From an uncultured Gammaproteobacteria bacterium (GTDB lineage Bacteria; Pseudomonadota; Gammaproteobacteria; HK1), in NCBI GenBank assembly GCA_958295835.1, contig OY282378.1, positions 4,737,694 through 4,801,693 on the forward strand: a stretch of 64,000 nt of DNA, in the 5' to 3' direction. The position numbers were made by a program, and so were the translations under genes. Positions within the stretch are counted from its first letter, which is position 1; every line of letters begins with the position of its first letter. Below the pieces are notes generated by a model. That model did not search any database. It worked only from the letters and a program-made list of their open reading frames with translations, and was not told the DNA's origin. Below are positions 51,117 through 61,127 of this stretch, piece by piece.

Positions 51117-52766
51117 ATGCGAGAAGCCGATTACGTGGTGGTCGGGTCCGGCAGCGCCGGGGCGGTGGTGGCGGCGCGGCTCTCGGAGGACCGGGATGTC
51201 TCCGTGCTGCTGCTGGAGGCCGGCCCTCCCGACCGGAGCCCGATCCTGCATCTGCCCGCCGCTGCCCGCTACGCATTCAACGCCCGCCGGTTCAACTGGA
51301 GCTACGAGAGCGAGCCCGAGCCCCACTTGAACGGCCGGCGGGTCAGGCAGCCGCGGGGACGGGTGCTGGGCGGATCTTCGAGCATCAACGGATTGGTATA
51401 CCTGCGCGGCCATGCCCTGGACTACGAAGGATGGGCCGCGGCGGGCGCGACGGGATGGGGCTACGCCGACGTCCTGCCCTACTTCCGGAAGCTCGAAGCC
51501 CGGGTGGACCATTCGAACCCCTACCAGGGCGACAGCGGACCGGTGCAAGTCTCCGTCGCCGCTCGCCCCAACCCCATCTCGCGCGCGTTCATCGAGGCGA
51601 GCCGGCAGGCGGGCCATGCATTCAGCGAAGACGTGAACGGCTACCGGCAGGAGGGTTGCGGCTGGTTCCCGATGAACGCGGCGCGGGGGCTGCGCTGGAG
51701 CGTGGCGAGGGCCTACCTGTACGGCGCACGGCGCCGCGCGAACCTCGACGTGCAATGCGGCGGCCACGCGGACCGGATCGAGTTCGAGGGCCACCGGGCG
51801 GTCGCGGTGGTCTGGCGTCGCGGGAGCCGCCGGTACCGGGTCCGCGCCCGGCGGGAGATCGTGCTCGGCGCCGGGGCCTTCAACAGCCCCAAGCTGCTCA
51901 TGCTCTCCGGCATCGGCGCCGGGGACGCGCTGAAGGCGCACGGAATCCCGGTGGTGCAGGAGCTGCCGGGGGTCGGGGCGAACCTGATGGATCACCCGCT
52001 CACCGCCATCCAGGTGGCCTGCCGGCAACCGGTCTCACTGGCCCGGGAGCTGGGCGTGGGCGCGAAGGTGCGGGGTGCGTTGCGCTGGCTCGCCCGCAGG
52101 GACGGGGTGCTCGCCAGCAACCATTTCGAATGCGGCGCGTTCATCCGCAGCGAGGCGGGAGTCGAGTTTCCCGACGTCCAGCTCTACCTGTTTCCCATCG
52201 GGGTCGCGGAAGGCAGCAACGATTTCATGCGCGAGCATGGGTTCCAGGTGCAGATCAGCACCCAGCGCAGCCTCAGCCGCGGCCGGGTCCGGCTGGCCTC
52301 GTCCGATCCGGACGCGCCGCCGCTCATGCGCTTCAACTATCTGGAGGCGGAGCGGGACCTCGTCGAGCTCCGGGCCGGCTTCCGCCACGCCCGCGAGATC
52401 CTCGCGCAGCCGGCCATGCGGGATTTGCACGGTGGAGAGATCTCGCCGGGATCGTCGATCGATTCGGATCGGGAGCTCGACGCCTTCATCCGGCAGCACG
52501 TGGTGTCCTCCTACCACCCTTGCGGCACCTGCAGGATGGGGCAGGATCCGATGGCGGTGGTGGACCCCGAATGCCGGGTGCACGGCGTGGAGGGACTGCG
52601 GGTCGCCGACGCCTCCATCATGCCGCTGATCCCGTCCTGCAACCTCAACTGCCCCACCATCATGATCGGCGAGAAGGCCGCCGATCTGATCGCGGGCCAC
52701 CCGCCCCCGCCGCCTTCGGACCTGCCGTACTTCGTGGACCCGGAGTGGAGGACGCGGCAGAGATAG
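51117..52766 (+). CDS. GMC-family FAD oxidoreductase (choline dehydrogenase-like)
   Basis: A 549-residue flavoprotein. FAD-binding motif [18 protein letters not shown] near the N-terminus, then [39 protein letters not shown] and the C-terminal active-site segments [12 protein letters not shown] (His) and [21 protein letters not shown]. It oxidises an alcohol substrate. The start at 51117 matches the family start; no clear ribosome site. Divergent from the ABC operon with a shared AT-rich region. Confidence 0.9.
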   Translation: MREADYVVVGSGSAGAVVAARLSEDRDVSVLLLEAGPPDRSPILHLPAAARYAFNARRFNWSYESEPEPHLNGRRVRQPRGRVLGGSSSINGLVYLRGHALDYEGWAAAGATGWGYADVLPYFRKLEARVDHSNPYQGDSGPVQVSVAARPNPISRAFIEASRQAGHAFSEDVNGYRQEGCGWFPMNAARGLRWSVARAYLYGARRRANLDVQCGGHADRIEFEGHRAVAVVWRRGSRRYRVRARREIVLGAGAFNSPKLLMLSGIGAGDALKAHGIPVVQELPGVGANLMDHPLTAIQVACRQPVSLARELGVGAKVRGALRWLARRDGVLASNHFECGAFIRSEAGVEFPDVQLYLFPIGVAEGSNDFMREHGFQVQISTQRSLSRGRVRLASSDPDAPPLMRFNYLEAERDLVELRAGFRHAREILAQPAMRDLHGGEISPGSSIDSDRELDAFIRQHVVSSYHPCGTCRMGQDPMAVVDPECRVHGVEGLRVADASIMPLIPSCNLNCPTIMIGEKAADLIAGHPPPPPSDLPYFVDPEWRTRQR

Positions 52767-52876
52767 ACCGCTGACGGGCACGTCCGCTTCTCGCGATCGC
52801 CTTTCGTCGCCGACGGTCCGGCTCGCCAGGGTTGGAAAGGACGCGCGTGCGGTTGGACGGCGCAGTGAAAGCCGTC

Positions 52877-53704
52877 TCAGTAGCTTGCCGCGGTCTTCGA
52901 CCGCATGATCTCGTCGTGGAGCGCAATCTCGGACGGACCGAACCCATGCCGGGGCGGCGCGAAATGGATGAAGTTCTGCTCCCGGTCCACCCCCCGCACC
53001 AGAAGGGCATGTTCCTTCGACCCGTCCACCTGCCGCGCATTCGGGTTCACGTAGCGAATGGCGACACCGATGCGCCTGTCCGCCGAATCGTTCGAGCCCG
53101 ACGAATGGAAGAGCAGGCCATGGTGAAGTGAGCACTGGCCCGGCTCCAGCAGGATGTCCGTCGCCTCGTTCTCGTCGACTTCGACGGCAATCTCCTGGCC
53201 GCGGGACAACAGGTTTGCCTCGAAAGAGGATTCCCTGTGGGGCACGAGATGCCTCCGGTGCGAGCCGGCGACGAAACGCATGCACCCGTTCTCCACCGTA
53301 GAGGATGTCAGCGCAATCCAGGCCGTGACCTGATCCGACGTCTCGCCGAATCCCCAATAGGTCAGATCCTGATGCCAGGTGACGACCCTCCCGTCACCTG
53401 GATCCTTGATGAAGAACGAAACGCTCCAGGCCATCAGATCGGTCCCGAGAAGGCTCTCCACCGCGTCGACGATGCCGGGATGACGACACAGGTCGGATGC
53501 GAGGGGGCAAACCGCGTGAGAGCCGCCGCCCATCAGGTAATGGGAGATCGGCCTGTCGTGGTTGCCCGCCGCATAGTCCTTCTCGGCCTGTTCCAGCCGA
53601 TTCCGGAAGGTAATCGCCTCGCCGGCCGCCATTGCATCGACCGGAAACAGGAATCCGTCCCTTTCATACCTTTCGACTTGAAATCCGGCCAGGGCTCCGG
53701 TCAT
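52877..53704 (-). CDS. Phytanoyl-CoA dioxygenase family protein
   Basis: A 275-residue non-heme Fe(II)/2-oxoglutarate oxygenase. The iron-binding HxD is in TWHQDLTYWG and the distal His in CSLHHGLLFHSSGSN; the Arg for 2-oxoglutarate follows in DRRIGVAIRY. The family includes ectoine hydroxylase (EctD) and many small-molecule hydroxylases; the EctD signature is not evident. It lies 29 bases after the second TRAP large permease on the same strand, so it probably works on the imported substrate. Confidence 0.85.
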   Translation of the reverse strand: MTGALAGFQVERYERDGFLFPVDAMAAGEAITFRNRLEQAEKDYAAGNHDRPISHYLMGGGSHAVCPLASDLCRHPGIVDAVESLLGTDLMAWSVSFFIKDPGDGRVVTWHQDLTYWGFGETSDQVTAWIALTSSTVENGCMRFVAGSHRRHLVPHRESSFEANLLSRGQEIAVEVDENEATDILLEPGQCSLHHGLLFHSSGSNDSADRRIGVAIRYVNPNARQVDGSKEHALLVRGVDREQNFIHFAPPRHGFGPSEIALHDEIMRSKTAASY

Positions 53705-53733
53705 TCGTCCCTCCCTTGATCGGCAAGCGGCGC

Positions 53734-55005
53734 CTACCGGGTCAACACTTCCGGCAGCCAGGTCGAAGCCGCCGGAAACAGGACCATGAGAATACCGTAG
53801 GCGATTCCGACCAGCACGAACAGGGGCACTTCTCGAAACGCCTTGTCGGGACTCTCCTTGATCACGCCCGCGGATGTATATATCCCGACACAGACCGGCG
53901 GCGTGATCATCCCGATTCCGGCAAAGGCCACGAACACCACGTAGAGGTGCGTAATTTCCAGGTTCAGTGACAATGCGATCGCGGCGAATATCGGCACGGT
54001 CAGGTAGAAGACGGGGACAATCTCGATGAACGTGCCGAGCACCAGGCAGATAAGGGCGACCGAGAGCCAGAACATCATCGCCGATACGCCGTACTCGGTA
54101 AAGAAGGCGATGATCGACTGCGGGATCCGGGCGTAGGTCAAGACCACCGAGAGAAAGGTCGCCATCGCGATGATGGAAAAGATCACCGCGGTAATGACGG
54201 CGGTCTGGCGGAGCGATTCGACCACCCCCGCGAGCGTCAGCTCACGATAGACGAAAATACCGTTCAGCAGCGCCCAGACTCCGGCGATCGCGGCCGACTC
54301 CGAAGGAGTCAACAGACCCGAGTAGATGCCTCCCAGGATGACCACCGGCGTGGCAAGGGCGGGCAGCGCGCCGATGAATGCGCCGAGCTTCTCGCGCGGC
54401 GTGGTCCGGCGCGGGTTGCGAATGTGCCGGCACCTCCAGGTCACCAGGATGATCATCATCCCCAGCAGCACGAAACCCGGAATGATGCCCGCGGCGAACG
54501 TCTGGGAAACCGGTGCGCCGGTCAGCGCGCTGAACAGGATTGCAGCATTGGAAGGCGGGATCAGGGACTCCATCAGCGCCGCGGAAGCGGCCAGGACGAC
54601 GACGAACGGCGTCGGATATCCCTCTTCGATCATCTTCGGCATCATGATCGTGCCGACGGCCGTGATCGCGGCGAGAATCGAACCGGAAAAGGCGGCGAAG
54701 AACCCCATGGCCAGCACCATGCCGATACCCAGGCCTCCCGGCAGATGTCCTACGAAGGCGATGCAGAGGTTGACGAGCCGCGCGGCCATTCCGCCCCTCA
54801 GCATGATCATCCCCGCGAAGATGAACAGCGGCACCGCGACGAGAACGTGCTTCGTCACCGATCCGAACGCCACTTGAATCAACGTGGACCAGGGCAACTG
54901 CAGCCCGACGATCGCAGACAGCGCCCCGCCAATCCCGAAGACGAGGAAGATGGGCAACGCCATGAACAGCAAGATGCCGGCGACGATGGTGGCGATCAGG
55001 TTCAT
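53734..55005 (-). CDS. TRAP transporter large permease, DctM type (second system)
   Basis: A 423-residue membrane protein with about 12 segments. Typical DctM parts include GMVLAMGFFAAFSGS, SLIPPSNAAILFSALTGAP and ITPPVCVGIYTSAGV. Its ATG overlaps the stop of the DctQ gene by four bases. Confidence 0.9.
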   Translation of the reverse strand: MNLIATIVAGILLFMALPIFLVFGIGGALSAIVGLQLPWSTLIQVAFGSVTKHVLVAVPLFIFAGMIMLRGGMAARLVNLCIAFVGHLPGGLGIGMVLAMGFFAAFSGSILAAITAVGTIMMPKMIEEGYPTPFVVVLAASAALMESLIPPSNAAILFSALTGAPVSQTFAAGIIPGFVLLGMMIILVTWRCRHIRNPRRTTPREKLGAFIGALPALATPVVILGGIYSGLLTPSESAAIAGVWALLNGIFVYRELTLAGVVESLRQTAVITAVIFSIIAMATFLSVVLTYARIPQSIIAFFTEYGVSAMMFWLSVALICLVLGTFIEIVPVFYLTVPIFAAIALSLNLEITHLYVVFVAFAGIGMITPPVCVGIYTSAGVIKESPDKAFREVPLFVLVGIAYGILMVLFPAASTWLPEVLTR

Positions 55006-55559
55006 GCCGCCGGCCCCGTCGCCGGTCCGGGCTTCCCGCTCCCATGATCAGGTCTGTTCCAGTCGACGAGATCGGCCAGGATGAGCTCGACGGCAAAACT
55101 GATGAGGATGAAGAAACCCACGGGGAATGCCAGGTACATGTACCAGATGGGAAACTCCATCTCCAGCTCGAGCATCTGCCCGAGCCCCATGAACAACTGG
55201 ACGGCTTCGATACCGGCAACCATGAACACGAACGAGGCCGCGACCGTGATCGCGTTCAGCATCAATCTGAGAACTTTGAGGCCCTTCCCGGTGAGAAAGA
55301 TGGGAAGGACGTCGACGGTGATGTGTTCCTGTTGCCGCAGTAGCGGCCCCAGTAGCGGAAAGACGAGCCAGGGCACGAGTACCGGCGGCAGCTCGATGTA
55401 GGCGTCGTATCCGGTTCCGGTCGTGTAGCGCGTGACCGCGCTCGCGGTGAGCGCCACAACCATGAAACCGACGATGAAGATCCCGAGCGCCATCGCAAGC
55501 TTGACGATGCGATCGTTGAATCCACGGAGGAAGCCGTGGAGAGACCTCAAGGCGCTCAT
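55002..55559 (-). CDS. TRAP transporter small permease, DctQ type (second system)
   Basis: A 185-residue protein with four membrane segments; the central REWLVFPLLG-like part reads VPWLVFPLLGPLLRQQEHI. The start MSALRSLHGFLRG at 55559 is preferred to a longer in-frame start. It is followed by DctM with a four-base overlap. Confidence 0.85.
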   Translation of the reverse strand: MSALRSLHGFLRGFNDRIVKLAMALGIFIVGFMVVALTASAVTRYTTGTGYDAYIELPPVLVPWLVFPLLGPLLRQQEHITVDVLPIFLTGKGLKVLRLMLNAITVAASFVFMVAGIEAVQLFMGLGQMLELEMEFPIWYMYLAFPVGFFILISFAVELILADLVDWNRPDHGSGKPGPATGPAA

Positions 55560-55641
55560 GATCGACGATCCACCGACACGAAAGACAGCCGGTGCGCTGG
55601 CGAAGCCCGCGCACCGGCGCAAATGGCCATGACCCGCCGGT

Positions 55642-56682
55642 CTATTGCCTGACGAATTCCTGGGCGGCCTCGAGCACTTCGGGCGCGATGAGATCTTCGA
55701 CCTGGGGGATGATTTTCTCCTCCATCAGCTCGTCGAACTCCGCCTTGGCCGCTCCGTCGAGAACCGTGACCACACCGCCGCGCTGCTTGAACTCATCGAG
55801 GATGACGTCGGCATTCTCCATGACGGACCTGGTCGCCACGTCACCCACCTCGCGGCCCACTTCCAGGATCAGATCCTGAAGATCTTGCGGCAGGCCGTTG
55901 AACCAGGTGGCGTTCGCCATGATGTAGGCATCGGAGTACGACTGGTAAGGTAGCTGGACGTACTTCAGCAGTTCCCACCAGCTATACGCCCGGAGACCCT
56001 CCGGTACGCTGTTGATCGTATCGATCATGCCCGTCTGGAGGGAGGTGTAGACCTCGCGCGTGGGGAGCGACACCCCGCTGACCTTGAGCTCCTTCCACAA
56101 CGGACGTTCAATCTGGAAAATGACCCGCGCCTTCAGGCCCTCCATCGCCTTGACGCCGGTCAACGCACGCTTGGATGACATGGTCAGAATCGGTCCTACC
56201 GGATCGAACATCACCCGCATGGTGTTGGACTTCTTCTCGATCTTCTCCCAGATCCCCCTGCCGGCGGCGGTGTTGGTGAAGAAATCCCGTTGCTGTTGAT
56301 AATCTCTGAACAGACCCGGGAAGTTCGCGATGTTGAAGTCCTTGTTGATCGGCGGGAAGCTGACGACGCCCACGATGCCGCCCAGTTGAACCGCCCCCGA
56401 GCTCACACCGCCGAGAATCTCCCGAATGCCGAAGAGCTGCCCGGTCGGGTAGACCTCGATCCGCAGCCTGCCTTTCGCGCGCTCATTGACGGTGTCGGCG
56501 AAAATCCTGGCATGCTTTCCGCTGGTATGCTTCAGATTCCAGTGAAACGCCAGCTTGGCCACCATCTCTTCCGCCGACGCCGCACCAGGCGTCATCGCGG
56601 TCCCCAATCCCGAAAGAAACAGTACGCCTGCTCCCAGCAGCCCGAGCACCGGACGTCTCGACATACTCCTGCGATTGAACAT
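55642..56682 (-). CDS. TRAP transporter solute-binding protein, DctP type (second system)
   Basis: A 346-residue periplasmic receptor. AAGGAG lies seven bases before ATG 56682. The signal peptide spans about residues 1-37 (RRPVLGLLGAGVLFLSGLG), and the core has FADTVNERAKGRLRIEVYP and MEGLKARVIFQIERPLWKEL with the usual ligand-binding Arg region. First gene of a DctPQM-PhyH operon. Confidence 0.9.
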   Translation of the reverse strand: MFNRRSMSRRPVLGLLGAGVLFLSGLGTAMTPGAASAEEMVAKLAFHWNLKHTSGKHARIFADTVNERAKGRLRIEVYPTGQLFGIREILGGVSSGAVQLGGIVGVVSFPPINKDFNIANFPGLFRDYQQQRDFFTNTAAGRGIWEKIEKKSNTMRVMFDPVGPILTMSSKRALTGVKAMEGLKARVIFQIERPLWKELKVSGVSLPTREVYTSLQTGMIDTINSVPEGLRAYSWWELLKYVQLPYQSYSDAYIMANATWFNGLPQDLQDLILEVGREVGDVATRSVMENADVILDEFKQRGGVVTVLDGAAKAEFDELMEEKIIPQVEDLIAPEVLEAAQEFVRQ

Positions 56683-56942
56683 TGGAATCTCCTTGGTGAT
56701 CTCACTTCGCGACTGATGCTACCCCGGAGCTCTCGCCAGTCTCCACCGGCACCGGAGCCGGACGATGCCGCCGAAGGCAGACCGAGGTCGCGATCTTGCC
56801 CACCTTCGGCGCGGACGTCGAACCGCGCGAATCCGGCTCCGGCCGATGCCCGTACGCCCGACGCAGCGCTATCTCCCGAACTGCCGCGACACGGCAACTC
56901 TGATACCGTCTCCGCCCACCGTTCCCGACGAGGAGAAACGCC

Positions 56943-57845
56943 ATGGCCAGCCACGCGACCGGTGACGGAGGCATTCCGCCGCGCGATGCGGCGAAGCGCG
57001 GCTTGAAGAGGATCATGACCCTTGGCGGCGCGTACGGAACCCGCAACTACACCGTGAAGGACCTCCGGGACCGGAAGGGAAGGCGCGTGCTCGTGGAGAC
57101 CCTGCCCTTCTCCCCGGAGGAAGCGGCAGCAGCCGAGGAAGCCGGCATCGACACCATGAAGGTGCGTTTCGATCCCGGACGGCCCGAGCCCGCGGCGGCC
57201 ATCCGGCGAGCCGCCCCCAACACGTTCATGGCCTTCTCCGTGCCGCTCCTGGCCGCCGCCACCGAGGCCGAGGCGGTGCGGCTGGGCTACGACGCGATGG
57301 CCGTCGGGGCGGACGCGATCATGTGCCAGTGGAGCCCCCGCTTCGTGGCCGCGGCGACCGAGGCGGGGGTTCCCATCCAGGGGCACGCGGGCCTGGTGCC
57401 GAGAAGGAGCACGTGGACCGGAGGGTTGCGCGCGGTCGGCAAGACCCTCGACGAGGCGTTGTGGATCTACCACGAAATCAAGGCGCTGGAGAACGCGGGG
57501 GCCTACGCGGTCGAAGTGGAGGTCATTCCTGCCGAGCTCCTCGCCGAGATCAGCAAGCGCACCACCCTGCTGACCTCGTCCATCGGCGCGGGGAGTGGTG
57601 GGGACATCCAGTTCCTGTTCGCGGAGGACGTCCTCGGCAACGACCCGCCTCCATACCCGCGGCACTCGAAGCAGTACCGCCACCTCTACAAGCTGAAGGA
57701 GCGGATGCAGGCCGAGCGCGTGGCCGGCTTCAAGGAATTCGCCCAGGACGTCCGGGAAGGCCGTTTCCCCGGGCCGGAGCACGTCGTCAATGCTTCGGAA
57801 GACATGATCGGCGCATTCGTCGAGGCGGTAGACAACGACGGGTGA
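56943..57845 (+). CDS. PanB-like hydroxymethyltransferase family protein
   Basis: A 300-residue protein of the ketopantoate hydroxymethyltransferase (PanB) fold. Typical segments are GHAGLVPRRSTWTGGLRAVGKT, ENAGAYAVEVEVIPAELL, TSSIGAGSGGDIQFLFAEDVLG. True PanB is about 265 residues with VGDSLGMV early on; that Mg-binding motif is not evident here, so this may be a paralogue with another aldol-type reaction. It stands alone on the plus strand, divergent from the TRAP operon. Confidence 0.75.
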   Translation: MASHATGDGGIPPRDAAKRGLKRIMTLGGAYGTRNYTVKDLRDRKGRRVLVETLPFSPEEAAAAEEAGIDTMKVRFDPGRPEPAAAIRRAAPNTFMAFSVPLLAAATEAEAVRLGYDAMAVGADAIMCQWSPRFVAAATEAGVPIQGHAGLVPRRSTWTGGLRAVGKTLDEALWIYHEIKALENAGAYAVEVEVIPAELLAEISKRTTLLTSSIGAGSGGDIQFLFAEDVLGNDPPPYPRHSKQYRHLYKLKERMQAERVAGFKEFAQDVREGRFPGPEHVVNASEDMIGAFVEAVDNDG

Positions 57846-57936
57846 TTCCTGAGAGCGGATGGGTCCGCCACTCGACATGCGAGGGCATCGGCAGGAAGGG
57901 CTCCATCGCCTGCGACGCCAGCCGGGCCTGGCTGCC

Positions 57937-57973
57937 GGGTCATGCCATCCGGGTCATGCCATCCGGGTCATGA
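57937..57973. repeat. Short tandem repeat of 14 bp
   Basis: GGGTCATGCCATCC occurs twice in a row (57937-57964) and starts a third time. It lies in the convergent spacer between the PanB-like gene and dsrP (57846-58061), in which no gene is seen. Confidence 0.8.
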
Positions 57974-58061
57974 ATGTCTCGCCGCCGGTTCCGAGTCGAG
58001 TGGCTCCGACCGGCAGCAAGCATTGCGGGTTTCAGGATCGGGTGCGGCGATGGCGGTCCGC

Positions 58062-59291
58062 TCATGCCGGTGACGTCCGCGAGCCGCCGCCGGCATCGTC
58101 CTCCCCGCCGAACCGCTCCGGGAGGATCCTCAGCACCCTGATCGCGAGCACGAGGATCAACAACGAGACCGCCACGCCGCCGAGGCCGAGGAGCAGCTCG
58201 GGCGCGCTGGCCAGGTAGCGGGAGGGCTCGCCGTCGATGAGGGCGCCCTCCACGATCTCCTTGCCGGGGAAGATGAGGAGTGGGGCGGCCTGACCGCCGA
58301 TGATGATGCCGTAGAGCTGGCTGAATCCTCCAACCACCACGAGTCCCGCCGCGGTCCCGATCCATCCCCGCGAGCGCATCCGCCCGCCACCCCACAGGAT
58401 GACGAGCGGTGCGATGGAGCCGGCGAGGATCTGTCCGCCCCAGAAGACCGCCGGATACACGCCCCCGCCTCCGTCGATGAGCAGGAACCGTTCGACCGCG
58501 GCGTGCTCGGCCACGTAGAGGTTCGCCAGGTGCCGCACGAGCACGAAATAGAGCACGACCGACACGAAGATCGCTTGCAGGCGCGCGAGCCTGTGCAACA
58601 GGCGATCGTCGAGCGGGCGGGCGGTGGCCGACACCGCGCCCAGCAGCACCAGGATGAACACCGCCGAGCCGAGGGAGAACGACGTCGCCACGAACAGCGG
58701 GGCCATGATCGCCGCGTCGTACGCCTGCCGCGCGACGAGAAAGCCGAAGATGCAGCCGGTGCCGGTGGTAAGCACGATCCGCCACACCAGCGCGACGATG
58801 CCGGCGGGGCGCGCGTACCGGTGCATCCGTCGCTCCATCCGCATCCACAGGTAGACCGCGACGGCGGCCATGAAGCCCGTGTACAGCAGGACGTTCCAGG
58901 CGAAGACCGACGAGAAGTTGTAATGGGTCATGGCGACGACGAGTCGATCCGGGCGCCCCAGATCCAGCATGAGCACCGCGAGCCCGCCGGCGAGCAACGC
59001 GATCGCGAGCACCCCCGACAGCCGCGCCAGCGGCTCGTACGCGGCCTGCCCGAACACCGACGCGGCCGAGGCCGCGTTGAGCGCGCCGGACGCGGCCACG
59101 ATCAGGAACACCGCGAACACGTGGGGCAGCCCCCACACGATCCGGTTGTTCATGCCGGTGACGTGGTGCCCCTCCACGTCCATGCGATGCCCGGCGAGGC
59201 CCCCGGCGAGCACGGCCAGGACGAGCAGCACGATCAGCGCGGCATAGCCGGCGCTCCTGCCTTCAATCTCGCGGTATTCGACGTGGCGCAT
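58062..59291 (-). CDS. dsrP: DsrP, NrfD-type membrane subunit of the Dsr complex
   Basis: A 409-residue integral membrane protein of the NrfD/PsrC family with about ten segments. The start MRHVEYREIEGRSAGY closely follows the DsrP pattern. It exchanges electrons with the quinone pool as part of the DsrMKJOP complex. In known operons it follows dsrO and precedes dsrN. Here a toxin-antitoxin pair separates it from dsrO, and dsrN is 19 kb away. With 281 bases free upstream, it may have its own promoter now. Confidence 0.85.
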   Translation of the reverse strand: MRHVEYREIEGRSAGYAALIVLLVLAVLAGGLAGHRMDVEGHHVTGMNNRIVWGLPHVFAVFLIVAASGALNAASAASVFGQAAYEPLARLSGVLAIALLAGGLAVLMLDLGRPDRLVVAMTHYNFSSVFAWNVLLYTGFMAAVAVYLWMRMERRMHRYARPAGIVALVWRIVLTTGTGCIFGFLVARQAYDAAIMAPLFVATSFSLGSAVFILVLLGAVSATARPLDDRLLHRLARLQAIFVSVVLYFVLVRHLANLYVAEHAAVERFLLIDGGGGVYPAVFWGGQILAGSIAPLVILWGGGRMRSRGWIGTAAGLVVVGGFSQLYGIIIGGQAAPLLIFPGKEIVEGALIDGEPSRYLASAPELLLGLGGVAVSLLILVLAIRVLRILPERFGGEDDAGGGSRTSPA

Positions 59292-59571
59292 GGATCAACG
59301 CGGCCCTTGGGGAGAGAAGGGAGTGCGTGGGTTGGCCAGAACCGTTTCCGAGCATGAAGGGAGGGATACCTGTCCCGTTGCCACCCTGTCCGGCGCATCG
59401 AATCGTACCGAAACAATGTTTCCGATCTCGTACCCTCCGGATCCCGGTCGGACTGCGGTTCCTCGTGCCGTATCGGTTTGCACGGTGACACCGAGCCGAG
59501 CCCGCGGTGGCTCAATCAGAAGATCATGCAAGGATGTGATGTGCTTGATCGGATCTCCATGTCCATCTAGC

Positions 59572-59859
59572 ATGTCCATGATGGACGGATGGCGAGTCAA
59601 CGAGGCGAAGCAGCGATTTTCGGAGATCATCCGGCGATCCGAAGCCGAGCCGCAGAAGATCTACAACCGCGAGCGGCTCGTGGCCGCCGTCGTGAGCCCC
59701 ACCGCACTCGAAATGCTCGACCACCTTCGCGAGCAGCGGTCGAGATGCACACTGGCCGAGATTTTCTCCGAGATCCGCGAGATTTGCGAGGAAGACGGTT
59801 ATGAGCTGGAGATTGCCGAGCGGAGCGATCGAGCCGGCTGGCCAGCAGACGAGTCGTGA
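59572..59859 (+). CDS. Phd/YefM-family antitoxin
   Basis: A 95-residue protein. The N-terminal segment GWRVNEAKQRFSEIIRRS and then VAAVVSPTALEML match the Phd/YefM DNA-binding fold; the C-terminal half would wrap the toxin. Two closely spaced in-frame ATGs (59572, 59578) could serve. Stop overlaps the toxin's GTG start by four bases. It is on the opposite strand to dsrO and dsrP. Confidence 0.8.
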   Translation: MSMMDGWRVNEAKQRFSEIIRRSEAEPQKIYNRERLVAAVVSPTALEMLDHLREQRSRCTLAEIFSEIREICEEDGYELEIAERSDRAGWPADES

Positions 59860-60257
59860 TCCTGATCGACACCAACATCATTTCCGAGCTTTGCCGGCAT
59901 CGGCCGGCCCCGGCCGTCGAACGCTGGGCTGCCGTGACGGAGGCTCCGTTCGGGATAAGCGTCGTCACCATCGAGGAGATCCACTTCGGTTTGTCCTGCA
60001 AGCCGAATCCGCGCATCGAGACTCTGTTGGTCCGTTTCTTCAGCGACCGGTGCAAGACCTTCCCGATCACGGAACCGGTAGCCCGCCGCGCGGGCACACT
60101 ACGCGGACAACTCCGCTCCCTCGGTCGGCCTCGAACGCAGGCGGACATGCTCATCGCCGCGACCGCGCAGGTGCATCAACTCACGCTCGCGACGCGAAAC
60201 GCGAGTGATTTCCAGGGCTGCGGCCTCGCGCTCCTCAATCCGTTCGAAGCATCGTAG
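59856..60257 (+). CDS. PIN-domain toxin (VapC/FitB-like)
   Basis: A 133-residue PIN RNase with the acidic active-site set: D5 in ILIDTNIISEL, E41 in TIEEIHFG, D97 in QADMLIAATA and D118 in RNASDF. All key residues are intact, so it should be active. GTG start overlapping the antitoxin stop. The pair lies inside the split dsrO-dsrP junction. Confidence 0.85.
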   Translation: MILIDTNIISELCRHRPAPAVERWAAVTEAPFGISVVTIEEIHFGLSCKPNPRIETLLVRFFSDRCKTFPITEPVARRAGTLRGQLRSLGRPRTQADMLIAATAQVHQLTLATRNASDFQGCGLALLNPFEAS

Positions 60258-60362
60258 CCCGCGACGTCGTTTCCTGATGACGCGGCGACCCTGCCGGCGG
60301 TTCGCGACCGCCATTGGATATCCGGACAGACCGGGGATGGTCCCGTCGGACCATGTGAAAGC

Positions 60363-61127
60363 TCAGACGCTTCGGTAGCGAACCCCCGTATCGAGGCCGA
60401 AGTCGGGACGAAGCTCCGCGCTCGCGCCGCGTGCGAGCGCTTGCGACACCGGGCTCTCCGGGTCGTTCAGGTCGCCGAAGACGAGCGCGCGATGCCCCGC
60501 CTCCGCGCACGCTTCGACGCAGGCCGGTTCGCGCCCGTCTCCCGCGTCCACGCGGTGCACGCACAGGTTGCACGACTCCACCGTCCCCTTGCCCCGCGGC
60601 GACCAGGGCCTCGGATTCTCAACCGCCTCGTGCACGAATGCGCGCGCCTGGAAGGGGCAGGCCATCACGCAGTAGCGGCAGCCGATGCAGGTGTGCTTGT
60701 CCACCAGCACGATGCCGTCGGCGCGCCTGAACGACGCGCCGGTGGGGCAGACATCCACGCACGGCGGGTCCGCGCAGTGCTGGCACATCAGCGGCAAGGT
60801 GCTGATCCGGCCGGTCGCGCGATCGCGCAGGGTCACCTTGTGGATCCACCGCGGATCCGTCGCGGGACCGTGCACGGGTTCGAGGCCGTGCTCATCGTCG
60901 CAGGCGCGCACGCAGGCATCGCAGTCGCGGGCACACTTGTCGGCATCGACGAGCATTCCGTAGCGCACGTCGCCGCTCACCGGCTCATGGAGCTCACGGG
61001 ACCGACGGGCGCGAGCGAGAGGAATCATGGCGAGTCCGGACGCGAGGGCGGCGCCGGCCGCAATCCCCGCTCGCGCGAGAAACCGGCGTCGCGCCGCACT
61101 CCCGAGGCTCCCGCGCCCACCATTCAC
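60363..61127 (-). CDS. dsrO: DsrO, periplasmic iron-sulfur protein of the Dsr complex
   Basis: A 254-residue ferredoxin-like protein with a Tat-type signal (AARRRFLARAGIAAGAALAS) and four cysteine clusters: DKCARDCDACVRAC, CQHCADPPCVDVC, CIGCRYCVMAC and SCNLCVHRVDAG. It relays electrons between DsrJ and DsrP on the periplasmic side. The GTG start at 61127 overlaps the stop of a small relic frame that itself lies between dsrJ and dsrO. That relic is a duplicated junction, which explains the unusual start. Confidence 0.85.
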   Translation of the reverse strand: MNGGRGSLGSAARRRFLARAGIAAGAALASGLAMIPLARARRSRELHEPVSGDVRYGMLVDADKCARDCDACVRACDDEHGLEPVHGPATDPRWIHKVTLRDRATGRISTLPLMCQHCADPPCVDVCPTGASFRRADGIVLVDKHTCIGCRYCVMACPFQARAFVHEAVENPRPWSPRGKGTVESCNLCVHRVDAGDGREPACVEACAEAGHRALVFGDLNDPESPVSQALARGASAELRPDFGLDTGVRYRSV

